Source of the DNA: Veillonella sp. KGMB01456 | Lineage (GTDB): Bacteria; Bacillota; Negativicutes; Veillonellales; Veillonellaceae | Assembly (NCBI RefSeq): GCF_023051165.1 | Contig: NZ_JALKIG010000001.1 | Span: forward strand, 1 to 64,000 | Direction: 5' to 3' | Length of the DNA: 64,000 nucleotides | Part shown: in pieces, positions 1 to 8,180 of the stretch | Layout of the letters: every line of letters begins with the position of its first letter | Numbering within the stretch: position 1 is the stretch's first letter | Notes under the pieces: generated by a model | The model's input: the letters and a program-made list of their open reading frames with translations, nothing else | Database searches by the model: none | Told to the model about the DNA's origin: nothing | Made by a program: the position numbers and the translations under genes

Positions 1-40
1 AACTTTTAGCTTAAATTTAAAACTATATTTTGACATGAAA

Positions 41-95
41 AAACCGACCTCCTTAAAATTAGATTTTTAGGTCTAACTTTAAGGGGTCGGTTCAG
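41..95 (-). terminator. Terminator-like hairpin downstream of rhuM
   Basis: A 15-bp stem (AACCGACC then CCTTAAA, one bulged T, pairing with TTTAAGG and GGTCGGTT) closes a loop with its own small inner stem. Read on the minus strand it ends in a T-run, so it probably stops transcription from the rhuM gene about 260 bases upstream. The rest of bases 96-354 holds no gene that I can support. Confidence 0.55.
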
Positions 96-354
96 GCGGA
101 GGGTCCCTTTTTGAAAATTTAAGAGCACTTGATGAATATAAAAAGATATAAGCCTTGTAATTAGTATCATCAATCTGGCAGCTGCAATACTGATTTACAA
201 GGCTTCTAAAAAGTAAAAAAGCAAGAGGGTGAAACACCCTCCACCTCTTAAAAGTAATTATAGACTCAAGAGAATAAAAATGCAATATTGAGGAATGATA
301 TTAAATAATTGTAATGCAAAATATAATATCTATTGTATTAGGCGAGATAGTTTT

Positions 355-1383
355 TTACTTAATTTTCTTGACTATTTTATCAAAATCAGAGATATATTCT
401 TTGTCTTGGATGACGCGAAATTTTTTATATTCACTTTTAGCAAGTGATTTTGCTACCTCGGCGGATATTTTTCCTGCGTTATTTAAAATATCATACTCAT
501 TGAACTGCAAGAAATTATCAAGTCTGCCTGACCAATCGGACATGCTCATGGCAATTTGTCTTTCTGCCTGATTTTCCGCATAATCTAGGAACATTGTTAC
601 TACTCGGTTTAATTCTCGTAGCTCGGATTCAGTCAAATAGTTTTTTGCAGTGATAACATCGCTTTGGAGTATTTTGCCATCAGGCATATTTTTCCACGTT
701 GTTAATCCCATATGTGGTTTTTGATGATTCGCACGCTCATGAATAATTTCAGCCGCCGTATGATTTGTAATGGCCCAATGGAGCTTATTTTGAACAGTAG
801 AATAGAATAGTTGAGCCTCTTGGCTATTTTTATCGTAGTCATAGCTGCATTGTGAAAAAATATCGGTAATTTTTTGATAGAAACGTCTTTCAGAAGCACG
901 AATCTCCCTGATACGTTCTAATAATTCATCGAAATAGTCTTTGCCGAATTGACGACCATTTTTTAGTAAATCATCATTTAAGGCGAATCCTTTTACAATA
1001 TATTCTCGTAGTGTATTTGTGGCCCATATACGAAATTGAGTAGCCTCTTTACTATTAACTCGGTAGCCAACGGCGATGATGGCGTCAAGGTTATAATAGG
1101 TGACATTTTTGGTCTGAGTTTTTTCATCTATAGCACCATGTTTAGTGGTATGTGCAATTTCTGCACATACCACTGATTTATCAAGTTCGTGTTCATTAAA
1201 AATATTTTGTAAATGGCGGCTGATGGTTGAACGTTCAACATTGAACAATTGAGCTATATCTTTTTGAGGCATCCAAAATGTCTCATTTTTAAAAAGCACA
1301 TTAGTGGTAATATTGGTATCATTTGATTGATAAATAATTACATCTCCTTGAGGATGTAATCCGTCCGGGAAAGGAAAAAACAT
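355..1383 (-). CDS. RhuM family protein
   Basis: A 342-residue protein recognised as RhuM family: an N-terminal region with a helix-turn-helix-like segment (FNVERSTISRHLQNIF, about residues 43-58), then a Bro/KilA-like core (GYRVNSKEATQFRIWATNTL, about 105-125) and a helical C-terminal half. RhuM was first noted on a Salmonella pathogenicity island; its biochemical role is not settled, and homologues are common in mobile islands. The start is well supported by an AGGAGG Shine-Dalgarno a few bases upstream. It is a lone gene on the minus strand, flanked on both sides by large hairpins. Its composition matches the AT-rich host background. Confidence 0.85.
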   Translation of the reverse strand: MFFPFPDGLHPQGDVIIYQSNDTNITTNVLFKNETFWMPQKDIAQLFNVERSTISRHLQNIFNEHELDKSVVCAEIAHTTKHGAIDEKTQTKNVTYYNLDAIIAVGYRVNSKEATQFRIWATNTLREYIVKGFALNDDLLKNGRQFGKDYFDELLERIREIRASERRFYQKITDIFSQCSYDYDKNSQEAQLFYSTVQNKLHWAITNHTAAEIIHERANHQKPHMGLTTWKNMPDGKILQSDVITAKNYLTESELRELNRVVTMFLDYAENQAERQIAMSMSDWSGRLDNFLQFNEYDILNNAGKISAEVAKSLAKSEYKKFRVIQDKEYISDFDKIVKKIK

Positions 1384-1508
1384 ATTGAACCTCCTAAAAA
1401 TATTTTATTTCATATACTCACTAATTCTTTCTTAGAACAATTATAACATGAAAAGAGTTATAAGGATTAAAGGCGGCTTCGATGATAGGGATGGAATTAG
1501 TAAATTGA

Positions 1509-1570
1509 CATTAAAATCCCTCCCCCTTACGTTAGAATCTGAGCCTTAACGTTAAGAGGAGGGATTTATT
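1509..1570 (-). terminator. Terminator-like hairpin downstream of cooS
   Basis: AAATCCCTCC pairs with GGAGGGATTT, extended inward by CTTA/TAAG and CGTTA/TAACG. Minus-strand reading gives the stem followed by TTTTAATG, consistent with termination of cooS, whose stop lies about 160 bases upstream. Its overall layout resembles the hairpin at 41-95. The remainder of the 1384-1728 gap shows no coding sequence. Confidence 0.55.
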
Positions 1571-1728
1571 GAATACTATTTTTAGTTTTTATAAGAGCTG
1601 AATTAAATCACTTTCTATATCGATTCGCACATAAAAAGTAATTCTGATTTAGTTTATAGTAACTAGCAATTCTCACTTAGTTTTTACAAACCAGAAATTT
1701 TGACTAGTTTATACTAATAAGGCTTCCA

Positions 1729-3878
1729 CTAGTCCCAACCTAACTTACGACGTTTTTCTTCGATGCCTTCGATAATCTGTTTAGCCAAAGCTTTTGGATC
1801 TGTATTAACGGTCATAACAGAACCGAGCGTGTCTTTCGTGTCGTGTTTTAAGAAGTTTTCCACATTAGTGGAGCCTTGTACCGGTGGTTCTACGCAGTGG
1901 TAGGAGTTGATACCGAACATGCGGAATGCAAGGGAAGCGTCGAGACCTTTTTCATTGGACCATTCAGGACTGGTGAAGGCGTAAGGCATATCTTTAATGT
2001 CTTTGCCCGCTGCCTGAGCGACGCCGGCTAAAACGGTGGATACACGCGTGTTATCTACGCATTCGCCTACATGCCATACCGGTGGTAATTTGCCGCCCAA
2101 GAATTCCTGTAAGGATTTACCGGCTTTGGACGCACCGTCTTTACTGCAATAGCCCAATTTTAAGAGTGGGAAGGATGCACAACCGTTTGTGAAAATTAAA
2201 ATGTTGTTTTTCAATAATTCGTCGGCAATATCAACAATGGCTCGTTCGTAAATAACGCGCGGGTTGTTACAGCCAACCATGTTAACCATACCTTTGATTT
2301 GACCGCTCTTCAAAGCATCTACAAAAGCACCGAAACCATTGAATTCTTCAGCAATGTTTTCAGCATTGAAGCCTACATCGGCGGTTACTTCGTATGGTGG
2401 AATGAAAACCGGCACATCGCGACGATTAGCAAAGCTTTCGATAGCGCGGGTTACGATTTTGCGCGCCAATTTTTCAGTGTCTTCAATGTTGGAATGATGA
2501 TGATCATACGCATAATGTTCAGCGCCTGGGAGACGAGCTGCATCGTTAGTAGTCACGACCGTTGTTTTGAAGCAACGCGCCACATCCATGATGGCAGGGA
2601 ATACGTCCTGTACATCGGCTACCCATAAATCAAGCGCACCGGTACCTAAAACGAGTTCGGCACCAACGGCGTTTGACAAAGGAATAACGCCTTCGTAACG
2701 GTACATAGCGGACAAGCAGGAACAGCATACGCCGTAGAACTGAATCCCTTCGGCACCATGGGCTTTCGCCATGTCGATGAATTCCTGAGTGCGGCCGACA
2801 CGAACGATTTCGCTCACTAAGGTTGGTAAATGACCGTGAACGGCAATGTTAACATAGCCTTTTTTCAAAGCACCGACATTTACTTTTGAAGTCGCCCGAT
2901 GACCGATACCGAAGAGAACATCGGTAGCAATATCGGCAGCGACTACGCCGGTGTAGCAGAAAGCAAGACCGCAACGCAAGAATTGTTTCATAATGCTTTC
3001 CCAATCACCATCGGTACCGCAACCGGTGCGGTGGTAAGCATCGAATACTTCGTTATAAGCACTGATTGGAATAATGTCCAAATCTTGCCAAACTTTTTGG
3101 CGTTCAGCCGGAGCCAAGGCTTTGATGGCTTCGTAGTCATCCGGTGTGGCGCGAGATAAGTCGGCCAAGAGAACATCAGCCAATTTGCCGGCTAAGGCTT
3201 TAACATCATCCGTGTCATCCGGGATGCCAAAGGCTTTGCAAACTTGGTGTAATTTTTCAACACCGATAATCGGTAAATTCAAACGACCTTCAGCAACAAA
3301 TTTTAAGGAAAAATAACTTCGCGAGCGTGCGCACCGTGTTGAGCCACGCCGGCAGCGGCACTGCGCAATAAGTTACGAGATACGATGAGGTCTGCATCGG
3401 CACCACAGACACCGCGTGGCGCTTGTGGTGTAATCTTACATGGACCCATGTTACAGATTTTACAGCAGACACCGGCTAAACCGAAGGTACACTGTGGTTT
3501 TTGTTTGTCAAAACGATCAAAAGTAGTATCGCAACCGATTTGTTCCATACGAAGAATCATTTCACGTACCGCAGGATCCGGCGTTTTGTCCAAAACGTCT
3601 TGTTTGGAGGCAAAAGTTTTGCGATATTCCGCAACGGCTTTCATGTAGTCGTTAACGTCGCCATGTACATGAGGATGATTGTGGTCATGAGGATGTACGT
3701 GGTCGGCGAGACAATCATGTTCATGGTCGTGGTCGTGTGCGTGATCATGAGCGTGTTCATGAGTATGAGGATGATGGTGGTCATGGTCATGATCGTGAAG
3801 ATGCTCATGATTGTGGTGGTGATCATGGTTATGATCGTGAACGTGCTTTTTGTCTTGTTGATTGTCGTGTTCAGACAT
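1729..3878 (-). pseudogene. cooS: Anaerobic Ni-Fe carbon monoxide dehydrogenase catalytic subunit, frameshifted
   Basis: CooS interconverts CO and CO2 at a Ni-Fe-S C-cluster. Two minus-strand frames make up the gene. Bases 3303-3878 encode the His-rich N-terminus and the B/D-cluster cysteines (CTFGLAGVCCKICNMGPCKI then GVCGAD). Bases 1729-3282 encode the catalytic body (GHLPTLVSEI, GVCCSC, GCNNPRVIYERA, GCASFPLLKLGYC, GECVDNTR). The frames meet at a run of five T's (coding strand, around 3311-3315). One extra T would give the continuous reading EVIFSLKFVAEGRLNLPIIG, so the apparent TTG start at 3282 is not a real start. The intact protein would be about 716 residues, longer than usual because of the roughly 70-residue His/Asp-rich head. 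The Cys expected in the family's DVQC-type motif reads ADVQDVFP here. A GGAAG ribosome site precedes ATG 3878. Either a real null mutation or a sequence error explains the shift. Confidence 0.88.
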
Positions 3879-3940
3879 AAGAATTCACTTCCTTTAAGTG
3901 TAAAAAGAATAGTACTTACTACCGACTATTTGCTACTTTA

Positions 3941-3969
3941 AGTATAGAACTACTTCAGTGTATTATCAA
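3941..3969 (-). promoter_or_regulatory. Predicted sigma-70 type promoter of cooS
   Basis: On the minus strand TTGATA (3969-3964) and TATACT (3946-3941) are separated by exactly 17 bases, about 60 bases upstream of the cooS start. This is a near-consensus housekeeping promoter. No CO-sensor operator was recognised. Confidence 0.65.
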
Positions 3970-4028
3970 GAAGAAATCGTTGTTTTTGTAAAATTATCAA
4001 GTACATTTGTATATTTAGGAAAAACGAT

Positions 4029-4195
4029 TTTGCTGTATGCCCGAGTCATGTATAATGAGAGGTAATGAGACCAATGGTGGTCCGAAGATAAAAAATGAGT
4101 GGAATGGAAAGGGCGTTCCTGTCATTGCTTAAATAAAATACTACAAATAAATGAAAGGTCCCACTCGATTAATATCTGAGTGAGACCTTTTTCAG
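4029..4195 (+). ncRNA. Candidate small RNA between cooS and the hydrolase
   Basis: A plus-strand promoter-like pair, TTTGCT (4029-4034) and TATAAT (4051-4056) with 16-base spacing, is followed about 100 bases later by a strong hairpin and TTTTTC. No adequate ORF lies between; only a 13-codon reading frame starts at 4095. The predicted transcript would run from about 4063 to 4195. It is transcribed away from cooS and against the hydrolase, with its 3' end next to the hydrolase stop codon. This rests only on signals in the sequence. Confidence 0.3.
4154..4192. terminator. Bidirectional rho-independent terminator
   Basis: AAAGGTCCCACTC pairs with GAGTGAGACCTTT with one internal mismatch, around an 11-base loop. 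T-runs occur on the plus strand and, more weakly, on the minus strand. It lies 10 bases downstream of the minus-strand hydrolase gene and also ends the predicted plus-strand small RNA. Confidence 0.7.
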
Positions 4196-4202
4196 GTTTT
4201 AC

Positions 4203-5333
4203 TTATTTCAAATATTGTTGATAGAATGCATCGATTTTATCAAACGGAATGTAGTTTGGATTATCATAGAAATCAGTATGCCATGCACCCGGAACAATAA
4301 TCAACTCTTTGTTGTCCCCTTTAAGTTTTTTGAAGGCATCTTCACTGAAGTAACGGGAATGCGCTTCTTCACCGGCGATGATCAATACGGCACTCTGAAT
4401 TTCATCGGAGCGTTGTAAGAACGGCATGTTGATAAAAGATAAGGCGGATGTTTTATTCCAACCGCCAAGGGAGTTGACGGAACGTGGATGGTAGCCTCGG
4501 TCCGTTGCATAATACTCAGCATAGTCGCGGATAAATTTCGGTGCATCAGCTGGTAATAAATCCGGATTTACATTGGCACCGGTGCGGACGAAGGTATCGT
4601 TTTTATAATCTTCCGTACGCTGTGCATTAAGCTCTTCTAACGTCTGATGACGTGCTTCGGCGCTGTCATTGGCATCGTTATAGCCATTCGCATAGTAACG
4701 GGTCATGTCGTACATAGTTGTAATAACGCTGGCTTTTACACGAGTATCCATGGAAGCGTTATTTAAGGCAATCCCACCGAAGCCGCAGATACCTAAGATG
4801 CCTAAGCGGTCAGTATCAACCAGACTTTGTGTGGTAAGAAAATCGATGGCGGCAGAATAATCTTCCGTGTTGATTTCCGGTGATGCTACATTGCGGACAT
4901 TACCGCCACTTTCACCGGTGAAAGACGGGTCAAAGGCGATGGCAATATAACCGCGTTCTGCCAAAGTTTGGGCATACAGGCCGGATACCTGTTCCTTAAC
5001 GGCGCCGAACGGGCCCACCACTACGATAGCCGGTAATTTTTCGCCGGCTTTGATATTTTTAGGCACATACATATCGGCTGCGAGAGTAATGCCGTAGCGG
5101 TTGTGGAACGTTACTTTTTGATGATTTACTTTATCGCTCTTTTTAAACTTTTTATCCCATTCGTTGGTAAGTTTAAGGTCTTCGGTGATTACACCCGGTG
5201 AAATGAGTGCGTTGGCTTGTGCTACTGCAGGGCCGGCCGCCGAAACTGTTTGGGCCGCGATGCCGGTAGCTGTCATGAGTGTGCCTAATGCTAAGGTCAT
5301 AAGAATTCGTTTCGTTTTGAATAATTTCTTCAT
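4203..5333 (-). CDS. Secreted alpha/beta hydrolase (dienelactone-hydrolase-like)
   Basis: A 376-residue protein with a signal peptide: MKKLFKTKR, then a hydrophobic stretch, ending near TVSAAGPA. The mature part is an alpha/beta hydrolase of the DLH/BAAT-like group: the oxyanion region is PAIVVVGPFGAVKEQ, the nucleophile-elbow position reads GILGICGFGG (Cys instead of Ser in G-x-C-x-G, as in dienelactone hydrolases), and the C-terminal His is in PGAWHTDFYD. The substrate is unknown. A gene for an 80-residue protein lies 21 bases upstream on the same strand, so the two are probably co-transcribed. The divergent LysR gene is the likely regulator. Confidence 0.85.
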   Translation of the reverse strand: MKKLFKTKRILMTLALGTLMTATGIAAQTVSAAGPAVAQANALISPGVITEDLKLTNEWDKKFKKSDKVNHQKVTFHNRYGITLAADMYVPKNIKAGEKLPAIVVVGPFGAVKEQVSGLYAQTLAERGYIAIAFDPSFTGESGGNVRNVASPEINTEDYSAAIDFLTTQSLVDTDRLGILGICGFGGIALNNASMDTRVKASVITTMYDMTRYYANGYNDANDSAEARHQTLEELNAQRTEDYKNDTFVRTGANVNPDLLPADAPKFIRDYAEYYATDRGYHPRSVNSLGGWNKTSALSFINMPFLQRSDEIQSAVLIIAGEEAHSRYFSEDAFKKLKGDNKELIIVPGAWHTDFYDNPNYIPFDKIDAFYQQYLK

Positions 5334-5354
5334 AAGGGTCTCCTCCGTAATCGT

Positions 5355-5597
5355 TTACTTTTTAGATTTTGTTAATTGATAAATAAGATAATCCAGACAG
5401 TCGATTTGTTGTTGTTTACAATGAAGTACATTCAATAATTCCTTACGATGAGCCAATAAGCGTCTGTGTAGCTGGACTCGTTTACCTTGTGTGAATTCAT
5501 CCATACAAGATTTTGTCATCGTTTCACTACAGCCGGCATCAAGGAGATTTTGTCGAATGATACCCCTAATATCTGAAGCTTCGGGCATTCGTGTCAC
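5355..5597 (-). CDS. Small helical protein of unknown function
   Basis: An 80-residue protein, not recognised. The C-terminal half is predicted to be a long helix rich in Leu, Gln and His (LLAHRKELLNVLHCKQQQID, then CLDYLIYQL), similar in style to the coiled-coil tail of MerR-type regulators, but no DNA-binding domain is present. It is the first gene of the minus-strand pair with the secreted hydrolase and shares a control region with the divergent LysR gene. The start is supported by an AGAAAGGGGTGAC ribosome site. Confidence 0.7.
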   Translation of the reverse strand: MTRMPEASDIRGIIRQNLLDAGCSETMTKSCMDEFTQGKRVQLHRRLLAHRKELLNVLHCKQQQIDCLDYLIYQLTKSKK

Positions 5598-5621
5598 CCC
5601 TTTCTAATTGGTCGTTGTTTG

Positions 5622-5673
5622 TTTACTTCAACTGTATGACCATAGTATAATGGCTACAAAGACAAATTACCAA
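5622..5673. promoter_or_regulatory. Overlapping divergent promoters between the LysR gene and the hydrolase operon
   Basis: Plus strand: TTTACT (5622-5627) and TATAAT (5646-5651), 18-base spacer, driving the LysR gene. Minus strand: TTGGTA (5673-5668) and TATACT (5649-5644), 18-base spacer, driving the hydrolase operon. The two -10 boxes overlap, so polymerases compete, which is the classical LysR arrangement. A perfect 12-bp palindrome TTAATCGATTAA (5706-5717) in the LysR leader is a possible binding site. Confidence 0.5.
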
Positions 5674-5735
5674 TATCAATAATAAATTGAAATCTATTAA
5701 AAATCTTAATCGATTAAACCGAAAGGGGATGCAGT

Positions 5736-6608
5736 ATGGATACCACTATTTTGCGCCATTTCCTGACGATAGCAAGGGAAGGCAGTATGACAGCGGCTGC
5801 CAATGAATTGCATATATCACAACCCACCCTCTCTGTTCAGATGAAACAGTTGGAAGATACCTTGGGGAAGAAGGTTTTTCAAAAACAGGGGCGTAATCTT
5901 GTGCTCACGGAGGAAGGCGTTTTGCTGAGAAAACGAGCGGAGGATATTCTGTCTTTGGTCGATAAAACGATGCAGGAATTTCAAGACATGGATAATCTCA
6001 TAGGTGGCGAGATTCGTTTCGGTTGTGCAGAAACGTATTTGGTTCATCATATTGCCACTGTTTTTCACGAGTTACAACTACAGTATCCGTTACTTCATTT
6101 TCACATTACCAGCGGCAATACCGAGCAGGTTATTGAGCGCATTGAGCGAGGCATATTGGACTTCGCCTTAATTGTGGAGCCGCCGAGCCTTGATAACTTT
6201 AATTATATTGAACTGCCGGGCACTGATACCTATGGTGTATTGATGCGGCCTGACCATCCATTGGCAGCGAAACAGGCCATTGTTTTTGATGATCTTGTTA
6301 GTGAAAACCTGATTGCTTCGGAGCAGACGATTCAAAATGATATCTCCCGTTGGTGTGGTGAAAAAGTGAATCAGTTGAACTTTATCGGGAATGTAAACTT
6401 GTTTTATAATGGCAGTCAGTTTGTAAAAAACGGCGTAGGCCTGCAGCTTATTTTTGAACATTTAGTGCCGCAGTGTGATGAGTTAATATGGCGACCGCTG
6501 TCGCCTAAGCTGGAAACCCGTTGCTATATCGTGTGGAAAAAATATCAGATATTTACACCCATTACAGAAATATTTATAAAAGCGCTGACTAACTTGCTAG
6601 TGGCATGA
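5736..6608 (+). CDS. LysR family transcriptional regulator
   Basis: A 290-residue LysR regulator of standard length. The N-terminal winged helix-turn-helix spans about residues 1-60 (MTAAANELHISQPTLSVQMK contains the recognition helix). The effector-binding periplasmic-protein-like domain follows from about residue 90 (GGEIRFGCAET onward). An AAAGGGGATGCAGT ribosome site supports the start. It is divergent from the hydrolase/80-residue pair with overlapping promoters, so it probably controls that operon. The ligand cannot be told from sequence. Confidence 0.93.
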   Translation: MDTTILRHFLTIAREGSMTAAANELHISQPTLSVQMKQLEDTLGKKVFQKQGRNLVLTEEGVLLRKRAEDILSLVDKTMQEFQDMDNLIGGEIRFGCAETYLVHHIATVFHELQLQYPLLHFHITSGNTEQVIERIERGILDFALIVEPPSLDNFNYIELPGTDTYGVLMRPDHPLAAKQAIVFDDLVSENLIASEQTIQNDISRWCGEKVNQLNFIGNVNLFYNGSQFVKNGVGLQLIFEHLVPQCDELIWRPLSPKLETRCYIVWKKYQIFTPITEIFIKALTNLLVA

Positions 6609-6642
6609 GAACTATGTTTTTGTGTACCGGACAAAACGCTTG

Positions 6643-6651
6643 TGCTATACT
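6643..6651 (+). promoter_or_regulatory. Extended -10 promoter
   Basis: TG-C-TATACT matches an extended -10 element, and no good -35 box is visible. It sits about 50 bases upstream of the secreted hypothetical protein gene. Confidence 0.4.
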
Positions 6652-6701
6652 GTAAGTAAATATCAAGTAGTGCGTTTCATTGATTGAAAGGGATGAGGTA
6701 T

Positions 6702-7091
6702 ATGAAGCGGTTATGGCAGGGATTATTTATTTGTTGTTTAGGGTTAGTTTTTATGTTCGCCGGTATGAATTCGGCAAGCGCTACGGATGTTTGGGTAGAT
6801 CATTGGAATTATGAAAATATTGATATATATGTTATGAACGATGCAATAACATATAGTTCTGATTCGAATGGTCGAGGTTTTTCAGTGTCCACTAAGTTCG
6901 TCAAAAATGGCCAATTAAAGCAAATCGTGGTTTGGAATTTTTCTAAGTTCAGAAACGATATGTGGCGCTATCGTACAAATACGATGAGAGGTGGACACAC
7001 TACCGTAGTAATCCCTCATAATGGGGTATTTGAGTATGGCATGAATCAAATTGGCTGGCGTTATTATATTGATCAGACGTATTACTATTAA
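6702..7091 (+). CDS. Secreted protein of unknown function
   Basis: About 129 residues with a clear signal peptide: MKRLWQG, then a hydrophobic core, with cleavage expected after NSASA. The mature part is about 100 residues, rich in Tyr, Trp and Asn, with no recognised domain. The start at 6702 is chosen over upstream alternatives because GATGAGG lies at ribosome-site distance and the signal peptide begins there. Secreted proteins of this type occur in Veillonella genomes, but the function is unknown. Confidence 0.7.
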   Translation: MKRLWQGLFICCLGLVFMFAGMNSASATDVWVDHWNYENIDIYVMNDAITYSSDSNGRGFSVSTKFVKNGQLKQIVVWNFSKFRNDMWRYRTNTMRGGHTTVVIPHNGVFEYGMNQIGWRYYIDQTYYY

Positions 7092-7119
7092 AAGTGTATA
7101 AAATCAAGAGGGTACTATT

Positions 7120-7449
7120 ATGATGATAAGTCCGGAAGAGTTTGTAGAACAGCATAAGAATGACACACTTGAAGAATTAATAATGGTCCGTAGGCGTTTA
7201 GAAAAAGACCTTGTGGAATTAGAAAAGAAGTTGTTTTATATTGGTGTCGATGAGAATGATCCGAGTATATTTACCTTGGTTGAATTTGAGGTAAATCCGG
7301 GACCTGAAGTGGAATACCAATGTAATCTTATGTATTTGGCTGAACTTTGTAATTTTTTGCGTGAAAAATATAATCGCGAAGAAATATGGGGATATTTGAA
7401 CGACGATGATGACGATATTGATGACTTAGAGGCTGATATTGAAAAGTAA
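7120..7449 (+). CDS. Acidic hypothetical protein
   Basis: A 109-residue, strongly acidic protein, not recognised. A short amphipathic helical segment lies near residues 15-40 (LEELIMVRRRLEKDLVELEK), then a central part with several aromatic residues, and an Asp-rich tail (YLNDDDDDIDDLEADIEK). An AGAGGGTACTATT leader provides the ribosome site. It precedes the intracellular hydrolase by about 20 bases, suggesting one transcript. Confidence 0.6.
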   Translation: MMISPEEFVEQHKNDTLEELIMVRRRLEKDLVELEKKLFYIGVDENDPSIFTLVEFEVNPGPEVEYQCNLMYLAELCNFLREKYNREEIWGYLNDDDDDIDDLEADIEK

Positions 7450-7468
7450 TCATATGGAAGGGGAACTT

Positions 7469-8143
7469 ATGAAAGAGTGTTTTAAACTATCAGGCAAGGA
7501 TATAACCTTATATAAAGCTGAAAAGCCCAATCAACCATTAGTTGTACTGAATATGTTTGAAGACGATAGTTCCGGCGTGTTGGCAGAACTTCAGAAAATG
7601 GGCGATTTTGATATAAATCTTCTTGTTATCAGTAAGCTTAATTGGAATTCTGAGTTGTCACCGTGGGAAATTCCTCTCATTTCAAAACAAGAGCCGCCAT
7701 TTACCGGCGATGCTTCTGTGTATCTCGATTGGCTCCTAAATGAGGCGTTGCCAAAAGGACTTGAGTTAATAGACGGTACACCGACAAAAACATATATTGC
7801 CGGTTATTCTATGGCGGGACTTTTTGCTTTGTATGCTCTTTATAACTGTGATGTATTTGAACGGGCTGCCTGCATGTCCAGTTCGTTCTGGTTCCTGGAC
7901 TTTAAGGAATATGTTGAATCGCATCAAATGAAGCGTATTCCGGAAAAATTATACTTCTCTTTAGGTGATAAGGAATCTAAAACGAAACATCAGATTCTTA
8001 AAACGGTACAGGATAATACAGAAGCTATTGTTAAGCATTTAAGAGAACAGAATATAGATGTAACCTTTGAAATGAATGAAGGAAACCATTTTAAGGATAT
8101 AGATTGGCGGATAGCCAGGGGGATTGCGGAGATTTGCGGATAA
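7469..8143 (+). CDS. Intracellular alpha/beta hydrolase (esterase-like)
   Basis: A 224-residue protein with an esterase fold. The nucleophile elbow is YIAGYSMAGLFALYAL (G-x-S-x-G with Ser near residue 112). A downstream Asp (SLGDKESK) and a C-terminal His (NEGNHFKDIDWR) complete a plausible Ser-Asp-His triad. No signal peptide is seen, so it is cytoplasmic. ATG 7469 is preferred over an upstream TTG because GGAAGGGGA lies just ahead of it. The substrate is unknown. Confidence 0.8.
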   Translation: MKECFKLSGKDITLYKAEKPNQPLVVLNMFEDDSSGVLAELQKMGDFDINLLVISKLNWNSELSPWEIPLISKQEPPFTGDASVYLDWLLNEALPKGLELIDGTPTKTYIAGYSMAGLFALYALYNCDVFERAACMSSSFWFLDFKEYVESHQMKRIPEKLYFSLGDKESKTKHQILKTVQDNTEAIVKHLREQNIDVTFEMNEGNHFKDIDWRIARGIAEICG

Positions 8144-8180
8144 ATATGAAGTGCGAATGATTATAAAGGAGTGTATACGA

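Noticed and set aside
3282-3284. TTG start for a separate CooS catalytic protein
   Set aside because: The family reading continues upstream across the frame break, and no ribosome site is present.
3501-3941. 146-residue plus-strand ORF rich in Val and Met
   Set aside because: Shadow of the histidine-rich coding strand of cooS.
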